Shown here piece by piece: positions 10,401 through 19,840 of a stretch of 64,000 nucleotides of DNA. This DNA is from Haliotis asinina. Its lineage: Eukaryota; Mollusca; Gastropoda; Lepetellida; Haliotidae. Numbering within the stretch: the first letter of the stretch is position 1; each line of letters opens with the position of its first letter. Under the pieces are notes generated by a model. The model saw only the letters and a program-made list of their open reading frames with translations. It was not told the origin of the DNA and did no database searches. The position numbers and the translations under genes were made by a program. The stretch lies in NCBI RefSeq assembly GCF_037392515.1, contig NC_090295.1, positions 22,026,001 to 22,090,000 of the forward strand. The letters are read 5' to 3'.

Positions 10401-12419
10401 GACCACACCTACCATCATCCAGACGATTCTGCTGGCTGCTTTGTCACACTGATGAGATCTCTCTTTGTTATATTCCCAGGTTCGCATCCTACATAGCAGC
10501 ATTAGGAGAGGGATTAAGTTTCGCAGCGTACTCCATCGCCCCTCTCAGCGTGTCCTACATCGTCCCAGACGTAAGCACAATGGTGACTTGGGTTCGAGTC
10601 TACACCACCTGTTCTTCACAACCATTCTTGATGTTCAACACCACATAGGCTGTTTTCCAATTTTAATGGTGTCCATTTTGGCTGTCAAACCTGTTTCTCT
10701 CGGCAACGATCCACAAAATGTTTGTAGCGCAACCACATTCGTAAGCCTGTCATAAACTATGGAGTTACGACAAGTCGTAACATTATGGGTGCGTTGTGAA
10801 TGGGGACACTGTAATATAAGTAGAACACTGTTCCAAGAGTCAGTGAGTGAGTTTAGTTTTACGCCGCACTTCGTTATATTCCAACTATATGGCGGCGGTC
10901 TGTAAATAATCGAGTATGGACTAACGGTATCGGATGGTCATCGAGCCTGGTCACCCGATACTCACATTTTGTATGTTTTGACAGAAGCTAAAGTCTTGAA
11001 ACAGCGTCTATATAACCCCATGTAGCCTAAACATGCACAATATGTGAAATGGATTCATTTGATTATGTTGTAAAGACGTCGATTTCCCGGGGTTGTTTTC
11101 CGATTCGCGCCGAAAGATGTGTCAAGAAATTCTTCACATGTAAACAAACTATAATGTGTCATGACCAAATGATAAAGGGTCTGTAATCCATGATCATTCA
11201 TCTTGTAAGACATCTTGATATTAGGAACATTTATTCTTGGACATATCTAAAATCTAAAGTTTTGACTCACTCTGTATCCAGCCCAAGTAAACATAGTCTC
11301 AATATTATTCGCGACACTCCTAGTCTAATTAACCCTAGCTGGAGGTCTTTCAGGTAACCTTTCAGACTGACCAATCAGAACACAGCTTACCAAATCGCGA
11401 AAGGTGACATTCACACATACCTTTTGAACTTTTACCTCGGAACGGTTTGTACCGGAACGATTCCGAATGCTATTTTCCGCTTCTGGGTGATGCATAAGGA
11501 GCACGCCACAATGTCAACAGTGAGTAAACAGTCCTTGAAAATAGCGTTTTTGTCAGTTTTCAGTGATGTCAGTTTGCGGATATATTAGCTAATGGTAACG
11601 ATGTCATCAGAAAGCTTAAGCGTATGTACTGCAGGTCAATTATTCGTGTTTTATGCGGATTTTCTTTTGCTGATGGATCAGTGTCAGTGACTGAGGAATT
11701 TTGTGAATCCTATCAAACCCTATACAGTAGCCGTTGTCTGATTGGTTGAATCTGTTCGGCCGTCTCGCGTTTGACTGAACAGTCATAGGTCGCTCAAAGG
11801 TTACCTGACGCGACCTCCTTCTAGGGTTTGTTAGACTCCGTAGAGGAGTGTAACGAATAATTCTGGGACTAAAATTACGTGGACTGACTCTCTATCGCGA
11901 TCGACAGTCCATGGAGGAAATGATAGTTGATGATGACCAACTGGCGTTGAACATGGACAGGGTTTGCCTCCAGTGGATCACGTTGGTCGCCAGGCAGTCC
12001 AGTGATCAAAATCATGAGCATCGGTTTACGCAGTTGAGATACGATGATATGTACCAACCAAGTCAGCGAGTGTTACCACTCGATCCCGTTAGTTGCCTCT
12101 TACGACATGCATTGCTTGCTGAAGACTAACCTAGATCTTCACGGGTCACTGATCAAAGAGGCTCACTGACACATACACATTTCTCCAGTTAACTGTATTT
12201 TACATTTTTTTTCAGAGGACTCGGGAACAATGGTCAGTTTTCTTCTTCATCAGCGCTGGTATCTACGTGGTTGCAGCTGTCGTTTTCATTATCTTTGGTA
12301 GTGGGAAGATTCAGCCATGGGCAGATAACTCCGCGGAAGAGCATACTGCCGAGCCCACTAAAAAATGTGAAATCAACAAAGCGTACATCAAAGATATTGA
12401 TGAGCTGAAGTCAAACTGA
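1229..12419 (+). CDS. SLC17-family (sialin-like) MFS transporter, 8 exons, 5' end outside window
   Basis: Spliced gene: 1229-1468, 3990-4085, 4782-4915, 5194-5343, 6295-6421, 7611-7761, 10480-10570, 12216-12419 (stop TGA). The visible product is about 395 residues. SLC17 proteins are 12-helix major facilitator carriers of organic anions (sialate, phosphate, glutamate) in plasma, lysosomal or synaptic vesicle membranes; the substrate cannot be told from sequence here. Family marks seen: the MFS motif A region (ASRRFGAKRV), a VPWKDMFRSKPVWAF block, NGVLSSMPYV, a DIAPQ turn, and the C-terminal TREQW...AGIYV...GSGKIQPWA signature followed by a short polar tail. Junction phases agree for every pair from exon 3990 onward. 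Two parts are absent: the N-terminal exon with the first helix, and the exon expected between 1468 and 3990. Introns hold SINEs, minisatellites and a long-TIR element. Family is certain; function within the family is open. Confidence 0.9.
2098..2218. mobile_element. Hairpin element (GGCCC / TTCTCGAAACG ends)
   Basis: TTCTCGAAACGTTCGTAGCC (2112 onward) is the reverse complement of GGCTACGAACGTTTCGAGAA at its right end, apart from local mismatches. The interior includes CTTAA-rich sequence. A member of the fold-back class also seen at 21997, 31269, 32176, 35028 and 63765. Confidence 0.7.
2641..2772 (+). mobile_element. SINE family B, 5'-truncated
   Basis: Begins at the GATGCTCATGCTGTTGATCAC region and ends with TATTGCTGAGTGCAGCGTAA and an ACTCACTCA tail. 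Confidence 0.8.
2935..3080 (+). mobile_element. SINE family B, internally deleted
   Basis: Has TCTTCAGCAACCAATGCTTG, GGGATCGGGTGGTCAAG and TGGTCCAGACGCGATT, but lacks the ROI between the GGTTGACAC and GATCGATG blocks. Confidence 0.75.
3205..3350 (-). mobile_element. SINE family B, 3'-truncated
   Basis: Reverse orientation, with ACCACCCGATCCCATTTGTA and the 5' end signature TTTTTCACGGGTC at 3338-3350. The 3' tail is absent. Confidence 0.75.
3451..3590 (+). mobile_element. SINE family B fragment
   Basis: GATCGGGTAGTCAGATTCAC through GGTCCAGACTCGATAATTAC to GGCCGCCGG; diverged, no tail. Confidence 0.7.
3712..3864 (-). mobile_element. SINE family A
   Basis: Starts with the reversed tail GAGTGAGTTTAGTTTTAAGC and ends with box A reversed (CAGGCTACCCTACCGCCC). 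Confidence 0.85.
3990..4085 (+). CDS. SLC17-like transporter exon
   Basis: Acceptor CACTTCCAG, donor G|GTGAGG. Reads GYNIANIVTFFICGYLC, then VDNGWPFIFYVFG. This is the helix 5-6 segment ending in the W-FYVFG motif of the family. It starts with the last two bases of a codon, so it cannot be joined in frame directly to the exon ending at 1468, which is phase 0. Confidence 0.9.
4220..4356. repeat. 34-bp tandem repeat, 4 copies
   Basis: Unit GCATGAATATCAGAACAAGA followed by ACATCCACATTGCC; copies 2-4 are identical and copy 1 has one change. Lies in the intron between exons 3990 and 4782. Confidence 0.92.
4782..4915 (+). CDS. SLC17-like transporter exon
   Basis: Acceptor TATGCCTGCAG. Starts with GT, completing a glycine codon with the G ending the previous exon. 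Reads GGYAIIWGLMWMYLAYDKPE, then HPNITHFEKMYI: helix 6 followed by the cytoplasmic loop with the 'YDKPEMHP' and 'EKMYI' pattern. The donor AAG|GTTTTT is weak, but this end gives the right phase and a sensible join to the next exon. Confidence 0.87.
5194..5343 (+). CDS. SLC17-like transporter exon
   Basis: Acceptor TATTTTCCAG, donor GAG|GTAAGC. Fifty codons in phase 0, beginning RKHVPWKDMFRSKPVWAFLI and ending ATALNFDVEE. The VPWK-(x)n-S-PVWA block is one of the best family signatures; it marks entry into helix 7. Confidence 0.92.
5344..6294 (+). other. Transporter intron without recognised repeat
   Basis: AT-rich. A short hairpin (TGTGGGTTT ... AAACCCGCACA, about 5656-5691) and AACAACAACAACGAC near 6182 are the only structures noticed. 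Confidence 0.5.
6295..6421 (+). CDS. SLC17-like transporter exon
   Basis: Acceptor TGTCTGTCTACAG, donor G|GTACGT. Reads NGVLSSMPYVTRVLGTLAWS, then a basic stretch with LMKRLSVTHTRKLTQTIG. It matches the family segment 'NG-LS-LPY' (helix 8), followed by the loop where family members have the R-K-TIG pattern. The longer open frame over the same bases is in another phase and is not the protein. Confidence 0.88.
6740..7185. repeat. 42-bp minisatellite, about 10 diverged copies
   Basis: Repeating TTATTGATTATTGTCATTCA and ATCACTGATTATTGCCATTAC. Because 42 is divisible by three and the unit has no stop, one frame stays open and spells a 14-residue hydrophobic repeat; this is not a gene. Confidence 0.88.
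7195..7406 (+). mobile_element. tRNA-derived SINE of a third family (C)
   Basis: Box A-like TAGGCTTAGTTGTCC and a perfect box B GGTTCGAATCC, then about 150 bases unlike A or B, then GGCGGTAAAACTCACTCACT. Only the last 20-odd bases match the A/B tails. Confidence 0.7.
7411..7574 (+). mobile_element. SINE family A, near full length
   Basis: CTTGTGGTTAAAGCGTTCG, box B GGGTTCGATTCC, CCCATTTCTGGTGTCCCCCG, GCTGGAATATTGCTTAAAGC and a short tail. Lies directly after the family C copy and 35 bases before the 7611 acceptor. Confidence 0.9.
7611..7761 (+). CDS. SLC17-like transporter exon
   Basis: Acceptor GGATTATTACCAG, donor CA|GTACGT. Begins with GG completing a glycine codon and ends with CA, completed by G to glutamine. 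Reads GFAVSTALTIGLCFVGD (helix 9) and ends SLVSPVDIAPQ, the family's 'DIAP' turn before helix 11. The acceptor lies about 35 bases after a SINE. Confidence 0.9.
7918..8058. repeat. 17-bp tandem repeat
   Basis: Unit CACAGTTATCCTCATTC repeated about eight times with small changes. Confidence 0.88.
8507..8620 (+). mobile_element. SINE family B fragment
   Basis: GGATCGGGTGGTCAAG, ACTTGGTTGACATG and TGTTGATCACTGGATTGTCC are recognisable; no 3' tail. Confidence 0.75.
8783..9911. repeat. 38-bp satellite array, about 30 copies
   Basis: Unit CATCAGTAATGTACAAGCAC then TACCTCTGATATTTGTAA. Copies are highly uniform, with almost no length change. From about 9340 the sixth base after GCAC alternates TACCTC/TATCTC strictly, giving a 76-bp higher-order dimer. 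Lies in the intron between exons 7761 and 10480. Confidence 0.97.
10303..10355 (+). mobile_element. SINE family B, 3' end only
   Basis: CCGACGCCATATGTCTGGAA, TATTGCTGAG and CTAAACTCAATCACTC. Confidence 0.65.
10480..10570 (+). CDS. SLC17-like transporter exon
   Basis: Acceptor GTTATATTCCCAG, donor GAC|GTAAGC. Reads FASYIAALGEGLSFAAYSIA, then PLSVSYIVPD, helix 11. The wording differs from the usual vertebrate 'YAGILMGITN', but position and phase agree. Confidence 0.88.
10843..10960 (-). mobile_element. SINE family B, internally deleted
   Basis: Reversed tail GTGAGTGAGTTTAGTTTTAC, TATGGCGGCGGTCTGTAAAT, then a jump to CGAGCCTGGTCACCCGATAC. Confidence 0.8.
11294..11871. mobile_element. Non-autonomous DNA transposon-like element with long TIRs
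   Basis: Left end TAGTCTCAATATTATTCGCG, ACACTCCTAGTCTAATTAAC, CTAGCTGGAGGTC, CAGGTAACCTTT, ACCAATCAGA is matched in reverse complement from 11871 back to about 11760 (CCCAGAATTATTCG, ACACTCCT, AACCCTAG, GGAGGTCGCG, CAGGTAACCTTTGA, ACCAATCAGA). Arms are about 90-110 bases with small indels; the interior of about 360 bases has no coding frame. Lies in the last transporter intron. Confidence 0.7.
11985..12148 (-). mobile_element. SINE family B, 3'-truncated
   Basis: CCAGTGATCAAAATCATGAG, AACCAAGTCAGCGAGTG, CGATCCCGTTAGTTGCCTCT and the 5' end GATCTTCACGGGTC. It ends about 65 bases before the last coding exon. Confidence 0.85.
12216..12419 (+). CDS. SLC17-like transporter, last coding exon
   Basis: Acceptor with a long T run (TTTTTTTTCAG). 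Starts RTREQWSVFFFISAGIYVVA, continues through GSGKIQPWADNSAEE, and stops at TGA 12417-12419 after a lysine-rich tail. The EQW...AGIY...G-G-IQPWA string is the diagnostic family C-terminus (helix 12 and tail). No AATAAA was seen close to the stop; the first is near 13546. Confidence 0.93.
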   Translation, partial: RTREQWSVFFFISAGIYVVAAVVFIIFGSGKIQPWADNSAEEHTAEPTKKCEINKAYIKDIDELKSN

Positions 12420-13169
12420 AATACATATCGCCAACTTTTTTGTTTGATAACTCGAGTAATGCCGGAATTTACCGAATGCGAATACCATCGATAATGACGA
12501 CTTGTTTCCGTCTTCACTCAAACTGGGTTTTAATACAAATGTGTACCATTTGACCAAGTCTCAATTATTGAAAACCTGTTGAATTTATCATTCGGGACAA
12601 ATTCGGGTTATTCCGACAAACCGAACGCCACGCGTTTCCCTCTCGTGACGTATCTGGTCGACTGCAGAAGACTTTTCATTTGTGTATGTCCATATATAAT
12701 ACTGATTCCATATGCTATTTGAAACACATTAGACATAAGCTGATATATAAATGAACGGAGTTAAATACATCTTGGGTATTCTGTAGATTCAACCATATGT
12801 ACAAGAACAGAAATATGATATTACTTGTGGATTACTGCACCAAAATACATGAAATTGGCCGGATATTCTGATTGGTTTGTTATTTTTGTGACACCAAGCA
12901 TTCATCATTTGGTGAAAGATTTTGTTTTCTGTGAATGAGCCTTTCCAGATATATTTCTTCTCCTAGCCCTTCCAATACAATACAACACAACGCAACAAAC
13001 ATTGGATAAGTATGCTGTGCACTATCAAGAACTGATAACTGCTAGATTTTACATGCCCTTGATACACATGCCCCTTAAACGCTTCCATAGTTTCTGACTG
13101 ATTCCAAGGTTCCAGCTTTTAAGGTCATACTTTCATACAAGAGCACCAAATATCGCGATATATTTTCAT

Positions 13170-13392
13170 GAGCTTTACGCTGAGCAATAGTCTACCTATA
13201 TGGCGGCGGTATGTAAATAATCAGGTCTGGAGAAGACAACCAAGTGATCAACATCTTGAGCACCGATCTACGCATTTGGAATACGATGACATTGGTCAAC
13301 CAAGTCAGCAAGCCTGACCACCCGATCGCGTTAGTCGCCTCTTGCCACTAGCATGTGTTACTGAGAAGAACAGTTCTAACCCGGATCTTAAT
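13170..13392 (-). mobile_element. SINE family B, near full length
   Basis: TACGCTGAGCAATAGTC to the 5' end CTAACCCGGATCTTAATGGG; tail missing. Confidence 0.85.
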
Positions 13393-13520
13393 GGGTTCGT
13401 GGTGAAAGCATTCGCATGTCACACAGAAGGCCCGGGTGTCGATTCTCCACATGGGTATAAAAAGCCCACTTCAGTGTCACCCAGCGTGATATCGCTGGAA
13501 TAATGCGTACATCGGCTTAA
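13392..13520 (+). mobile_element. SINE family A, diverged
   Basis: GTGGTGAAAGCATTCGCATG, CCCGGGTGTCGATTCTCC and CATGGGTATAAAAAGCCCAC. It abuts the B copy before it. Confidence 0.8.
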
Positions 13521-13889
13521 GATCATACCCATATACACCCCAGACAATAAAACCTGTACATGCATGTACGTGTCAGTTAAATTAACGTCTCAGTCCACCA
13601 GGTATACTATCTATCTTCAAATGCTTCATTCTTAAGTATTTTACTCTGAAATTACTTACATACTCACATTAACTTTAAATTGTGAGAGCGAATAACATGT
13701 TTCGTGTCTGATGCCAAAACATTACCAGAAGTTTGGGGAAAATTGTTCGATGCTTCCGTAAAATCCTTCGAGTGCACACAATATCCTGCACAGCCTCAGA
13801 TTTTGATACCAAAAATGTCAAAACAATGAGCAGTATTCTGCAGATGACTGTCACGAGAAATCAAATTATAAGCTATCTGATTTAGCTAA

Positions 13890-14030
13890 AATAATGCGTA
13901 GAGCTTTATTCCACGTTCGCGTGTAACCGAAAGACCCGGGTTTGATTCCACGTATGGGAACAGTGTGTGAAGCCCATTTCTTTTTGCCCCCACTGTGGTA
14001 TTGCTGGTATATTGTTGACAGCATCTTAAA
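13890..14030 (+). mobile_element. SINE family A, diverged
   Basis: GACCCGGGTTTGATTCCACG, GTGTGAAGCCCATTTC and GTATTGCTGGTATATTG. Confidence 0.8.
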
Positions 14031-14103
14031 AGCATCCTTAATGACCACTTTGAGCACCAATACTGTTCTTTACCCACGTTCCATACTCGATTGTCCAGGG
14101 ATG

Positions 14104-14298
14104 AATGAGTGAGTGAATTTAATTTTACACCGCACACAGCAATTTTCCAGCTATGTGGTGGTGGTGTGTAAATAATCGACAAACAACATGACCATCGCTC
14201 TAAGCAACACTGATACAATGATATGTCAACCAAGTCAGCCATTTTAACCACCCGATACCCGATCCCGTCGCCTCTTACGACAAGCTCGAGTTTCTTGG
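14104..14298 (-). mobile_element. SINE family B
   Basis: GAGTGAGTGAATTTAATTTT tail side, CAACCAAGTCAGCC, CCCGATCCCG, TCGCCTCTTACGACAAGC. The middle is degraded. Confidence 0.85.
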
Positions 14299-15029
14299 GC
14301 ATTTTACCGCCATATTGCTGTAACAATTACTTTGGAACCATTCGTAATTGTAATTTCGTTTCAGCATCGCCCTTGACAATCCCTACCATTCATACCACAT
14401 GCTTGCACAGAAATTTACTCGCACTATTATGTAATGTGATTGGACAGCTGTTTGACTCGCTTTCGATTCAGGCTGTACATACCTCTACATATGTTCAATG
14501 CATTTTCGACAACCAAACGGAATAAGTGAAATTGAAGACACCTGTGTAAATACTTCGAGTTAACTGAGGTTCGACATAACTGGAAAATAATGACAATAGA
14601 ATACGCCGGGCTCATGCTTTCACTTCGCGACAACCGAAAGTTCGCCAAATCAAAGTTCGGCAAAACGGTTTTCGACTGTAGAATACTTTCACTTGCTTTC
14701 TTTGTAAATGAAGGGCCTCGACGTCAGATTATCAGCGTAAGGAATATGGCGTAATTTGTTAGCGCACAGTAACATGCTTGTCCATGAACTCCACCCCGGC
14801 TGGTTGCCTCTCCGATTCCTATCGACTTAAATGCATAATCGACTTAAACGGTGCTCAGTGTCTCGTAGTAAGCGAATGGACGACAGTGAAGCAACATTCA
14901 CTGGTGGTCTGTAAAGAATGAAAACACAGGAACATTTGTTTGAAAGAGTAAAACTGCCTTCACCGAATATTACTTCAGCTGAATGCTCAAAGTTAATTTA
15001 CGTGTGTAGTAAATTACGTCACGGGTGCG

Positions 15030-15125
15030 CAGCTCACACCCCGATATAATGAGAAGCACATTTCTGGTGTCCCCTGTCGTGTTATTGCAGGAATATTGCT
15101 TAAAACGGCATAAAAATAAACTCGA
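15030..15125 (+). mobile_element. SINE family A, 3' half
   Basis: AGCACATTTCTGGTGTCCCC, GTCGTGTTATTGCAGGAATA and TTGCTTAAAACGGCATAAA. Confidence 0.75.
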
Positions 15126-15189
15126 TTACACCCTTCACAGCCCAATAAACAACGGATATAATTCCAGTCCGCAAGGCGTTTGTGGGCGA

Positions 15190-15308
15190 GTGCGTGAGTG
15201 CGTTAGTTTTTTTTCAATCCGCCTTTAGCAATATCACCTCGGAGGGGAATCGAACCCGAGTTTCCGGTGTAACGAGCGAACGCTTCAACAACTAGGCCAC
15301 CCTTCCCC
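15190..15308 (-). mobile_element. SINE family A, internally deleted
   Basis: Reversed box B GGAATCGAACCCGAG and reversed box A region AACTAGGCCACCC; the CCCATTTCTGG block is missing. Confidence 0.8.
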
Positions 15309-15759
15309 GTTCGTAGCGCCTCGCCATTTGTAGGCCATTGGTAAATCATATTTACAAGAGACCGTAACATTACTAACACTTGGATCGTAGCCATGATTTG
15401 CAGAACATATTTGTCCGCTGCGCTACGTTTTTTCGTCCTCAAGCCAATAATTCATTCAGGTTATATCGCAAGTGAGGAAGATATCGGATAATATTAAATT
15501 TTCCAATTGGCTGAAAAACTCGAGCAAGAGAATGGTTTATACTGTCTAACTGTCTCTGAAAGACTATGACGTCCAGCACTGCGCATGCCTGTAATGCAAA
15601 CGCCGCTTATTAAGCAAGTCAGTATTTTCTCATGATATTTCCGCTACGGTTGTGGATACTTTTCATTTTAAACAAAGCTATTTGTCTCTGTGAAATTGCA
15701 CACTTTCAGAGACAAAGAGAAAGCGGAACCGTGGACATCTGAGTTAGATTTGGTCCTCA

Positions 15760-15910
15760 GCAACTCATGCTTCCTGTAAGAGCGACTTACGGGATCAGGT
15801 GATCTGGCTCGCTGACTCCGTTGACACATGTCATCGTATTCCAGTTCTGCAGATCAATGCTCATGCTTTTGATCACTGGACTGACTGTTCCAGATTCGAT
15901 TATTTTGCCG
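15760..15910 (+). mobile_element. SINE family B, 3'-truncated
   Basis: CAGCAACTCATGCTTCCTGT, CGGGATCAGGTGATCTGGC, GTTGACACATGTCATCGTAT, CCAGATTCGATTATTT. Confidence 0.8.
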
Positions 15911-17276
15911 ATTGTTATGATAAATACAAAACAAACAAATATATCAATACTCACCTTTATACCGTCATATAACTGAGAACTTGATCTGTGCGGCGTCAAA
16001 CAACAAACATTCTAAGCAAATATGAAGGCAATTGCAACCTTGAGAACAAAAACAGAACCATGAACAGGACGAATAGGAAATGATTGTTTCGAGATAAGTA
16101 AACCATGTAACACTCATCGTTAATGATCTTCGTTGTCCAACGCTGCTGCCGCTAATATATATTTCACTCACTCACACACACGAACTTTCAAAATACGCCT
16201 TGTCAACATCAAAAGAATGTTCTCCATATACCGACACCAATCACGCATGCTAAAGCAAGCACATTTCCTGTCAATTCTCGCACAATACATGACTAGCTGT
16301 TGACTGCTTTACCTTGCTTTCTCACATCGGAGTTCACACACTCGTGCAATTAGGGTCAAGCAAAACACCTTGTTGGCATATTTTCCACATTTTCGGGACA
16401 GATTTATAAATACACCCAACAGCCCGAAGAAATCTCTTTCACAGGATGCATATAACTCGGGCAAGCATGTGAAAATGACTATGTATAGTGATGTTTGGCT
16501 TTTATCTAGATATCACACAGTCTACTGCATTTTCCAAATTATGTTTTCCAACCGAAAAGACTCATAAATAGACGTTCATCTCTCATCAAAGACTTCGTCC
16601 AATTTTTACACATTAGGACCCTCACCATCAGGCAAAATTGGACAATATGCGATTATTCTTTATTGCCGTTCAAGTTAAAAAATTCAGACTTCATTAAGTC
16701 GTAAAATATATATAAATGTTGCTAACCGCCCATGAAAGTGAAAATTCCATACAACAAAAGTTCGTAAGAGCGAGTAGTGAAGTTAACATGGGTATATTTT
16801 CGTTATAAAAAAATTATTACGACTTTCTAACTAGTGTGTCAAAATTGTACACAATATCAGTAATGAACGAGGAGGCTTCATTATCAATTAAAGTTCGTGA
16901 CTTGAGTTAGATCCCGGTACTTTCCCACGGACTTTTAAGGCGTCGCGTCGCTAAATTGATTTTTTTGAAGTGGAAAATAAGGTTCTTATATGTCTTCATG
17001 TTGAAAAAATATTGCCTAATCGTCCCAAGGTTCCACTGAAAACCTTTTGTGTCAGTTGGCGGACATTTTTTTTCCAAAAATGGTGCATGTATTTTGTATA
17101 GTGTTCATGCATATTTTTGTTGTTGTTGTTGAAGATATTTGCCCAAATAGTGACTTGCAGATCTCTATCTTTTCTGATATATGATTGGTGTGTTGTTATA
17201 CTTTTATGATATCATATTATTAAAAAACTCCGATGTTTTAGCGTTGTGAAGCAACCCTTGCTTGCCACAAAAGGCG
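15911..17276. other. AT-rich intergenic sequence
   Basis: No exon, tRNA or clear repeat seen. GTTGTTGTTGTTG near 17116 is the only simple repeat. Confidence 0.5.
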
Positions 17277-17490
17277 AGTATGCTTGTCGTAAGAGGCGAC
17301 TAACGGGATCGGGTGGTCAGGCTCGCTGACTTGGTTGACACGTCATCGGTTCCCATTTGCGTAGATCGATGCTCATGTTGTTGATCACTGGATTGTCTGA
17401 TCCAGACTCAATTATTTACAGACTGCCGCTATATGGCTGGAATATTGCTGAGGAGTGCGGCGTAAAACTAAACTCACTCACTCACTCGCG
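17277..17490 (+). mobile_element. SINE family B, one of the cleanest copies
   Basis: ATGCTTGTCGTAAGAGGCGA, CTAACGGGATCGGGTGGTCA, GGCTCGCTGACTTGGTTGAC, GATCGATGCTCATG, GGAATATTGCTGAGGAGTGC, and an (ACTC)n tail. Confidence 0.93.
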
Positions 17491-17641
17491 TTGTGAGTAA
17501 GTATGGTTTTATGCCGTTCTTAAGCAACATTCCAGCAATACCATCTCGGGAACTCAAGAACTGGACTTCACACATTGTACCCATGTGAAGAATCGAACCC
17601 GGGTCATCCGCTTGACGAGCGGACGCTTTTACTTTCGTGCT
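17488..17641 (-). mobile_element. SINE family A
   Basis: Reversed box B GAATCGAACCCGGG, then TGACGAGCGGACGCTTTTAC; its tail abuts the tail of the B copy before it. Confidence 0.88.
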
Positions 17642-17761
17642 TCTGAGAGCACCGGTGTCTGTGATGTAAGTTTGCTCAATGAAGGCCCCCTTATTCTGTG
17701 TTTGACTGGTCTGCCTCATTTGTCTTATAGTGCCAGATGATTAATGTGCCTGTTTGTCTTT

Positions 17762-17912
17762 CAGTTTAGTTTTCCGACGCCTTTAGCAATGTACCAGCAA
17801 TATCATGTGGAATCCCAGAAATGGGCTTCACACATTTTTTAATGTATGGAATCGAATTCGGGTCTTAGGTTTGACGAGCGAACTCTTTAAATACTAGGCT
17901 AACCTACTCCCC
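17762..17912 (-). mobile_element. SINE family A
   Basis: AGTTTAGTTTTCCGACGCCT, AATGGGCTTCACACATT, GAATCGAATTCGGGTCTTAG and ACTAGGCTAACCTAC. Confidence 0.88.
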
Positions 17913-17933
17913 CAAACCCACCCCCCTCCCCCC

Positions 17934-17934
17934 G

Positions 17935-17992
<58 letters not shown>

Positions 17993-18012
17993 AAACACAC
18001 ACACGCGCGCAC
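17934..18012. repeat. (AC)n microsatellite
   Basis: Long CA run with a few interruptions, ending in CGCGCG. Confidence 0.97.
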
Positions 18013-18990
18013 ACCACCCCGTATATATTCAGAATATAGGCGTTAGTCTACATTGCTGTCAAATTATGAGAGTGTTGGGACGCCTATGGACCATTCAACA
18101 ATCACACTGAAAGCTATGACATACCAAATGAGACATCTTGTCTCTGGAATGTATTTAAGTAGACATCGACGAAATGAAACTGCCAACACATCTTAAAACC
18201 CTGTATAACACAAGTTCGATATTATCTGTCTCCCTACACCGACACAACACATTTATTATGATTGGCCCAGCAGTGAACAGATCTTCCACGGGGCCAACAT
18301 GTCTATAAACAGTCATGTGTGGAGCTTGGAGCACATTAACACGTTACATTTCACCTCAGAATGCAAAAAGATACACGAATCAAGGATATTCGTCTTTCAG
18401 AGTGGGAATGATAAACTATTCATTTTTGTATCTCCTCAAAAGAACTTCTCCTTTCCAAATAAGAGATTTATTTTATGTAGTTACTGTTTTTAATCTAATA
18501 AACACGTGGCCCAAATTGTAATACTTTATACTTTTTTCACAAGTGAGCTCTGGCAGAGAAACGAGCACTGAAACATTTCAAAAGTCTTATAGACAATACC
18601 TGCCGTGCGTAATCCGTTTATGTGATTAAACGGTCTCTCTGTCTGTGTTGGCTTTGTCAGGCTACCCACAGTTTTGAATTCCATGATATCTACTTCCACA
18701 TGAATTGGTCGTCAGTGTCAAGTGAACGTAATTATGACTCAATGTTAAGAGACTTTGAGATAGAAGTGTCCTGATCGTCGTCCTCTGTAGGTATACGATT
18801 GCACTCCATTTGTCATGCTGGGTGACTGTGACTGACAACTCTACACGCTAAATCTGAACCTTTTGTCCAGGGTTGTTTTTTATTACCTGGTGGAGGGATG
18901 AAAATTTAATAAATGTTGAATAGAATAAGTATTTATTGCGGTTAGCTCACCAGGGATGATGCACAAGCTGACTCCAAATTTAACTAAGGG
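18013..18990. other. Intergenic, nothing recognised
   Basis: No exon with splice sites and no repeat family was seen here. Confidence 0.45.
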
Positions 18991-18994
18991 AGTG

Positions 18995-19555
18995 GACGTT
19001 GACGGATAGGCTTCTACTGAGAGATGTGCTTCTGACGAACAGGCCTCTGCTGACGGACAGGTTTCTACTGACAGACGGGCTTCTACTGACGGACAGGTTT
19101 CTACTGACGGGCGGGCTTCTACTGACGGACAGGTTTCTACTGACGGGCGGGCTTCTACTGACGAGCAGGCCTCTACTGATGGACGGACTTCTACTGACGG
19201 ACAGGCTTCTACTGACGGGCGGGCTTCTACTGACGAGCAGGCTTCTACTGATGGACGGACTTCTACTGACGGACAGGCTTCTACTGATGGACGGACTTCT
19301 ACTGACGGACAGGCTCCTACTGATGGACGGACTTCTACTGACGGACAGGCTTCTACTGATGGACGGACTTCTACTGACGGGCGGGCTTCTACTGATGGAC
19401 GGACTTCTACTGACGGACAGGCTTCTACTGATGGACGGACTTCTACTGACGGGCGGGCTTCTACTGATGGACGGACTTCTACTGACGGACAGGCTTCTAC
19501 TGACGGACGGACTTATATTGACGAGCAGGCCTCTACTGGTGGGCTGGTTTCTTCT
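18995..19555. repeat. 18/36-bp minisatellite
   Basis: Units GGCTTCTACTGACGGACA and GGACTTCTACTGATGGAC alternate as 36-bp dimers. The open frame across it (LLLTDRLLLMDG repeats) arises because the unit length is a multiple of three. Confidence 0.93.
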
Positions 19556-19645
19556 AACCGGGAAAGAGATGTGACACCCCTAGGGAAAGATGTCATATGC
19601 TATACAGGCCTTACACTGATATTTAGTTATTTCTGCTGTTATTAT

Positions 19646-19653
19646 AATTACTA

Positions 19654-19704
<51 letters not shown>

Positions 19705-19840
19705 CTACCACTACCACTACCACTACCACTACCACTCCAACTACCACTACCACTACCACTACCACTACCGCTACCACTACTGCCACTACCACTACCACTA
19801 CCACTACCACTACTACCACTACAACAACTGCTCATCCTTC
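19646..19840. repeat. Trinucleotide/hexanucleotide microsatellites (TAC)n, (CTG)n, (CCACTA)n
   Basis: TAC repeats pass into about ten CTG units, then CCACTA units to about 19822. Confidence 0.96.

Noticed and set aside
18999-19574. 191-codon open frame of LLLTDRLLLMDG repeats
   Set aside because: Frame kept open by the 18/36-bp repeat; no coding sign outside the array.
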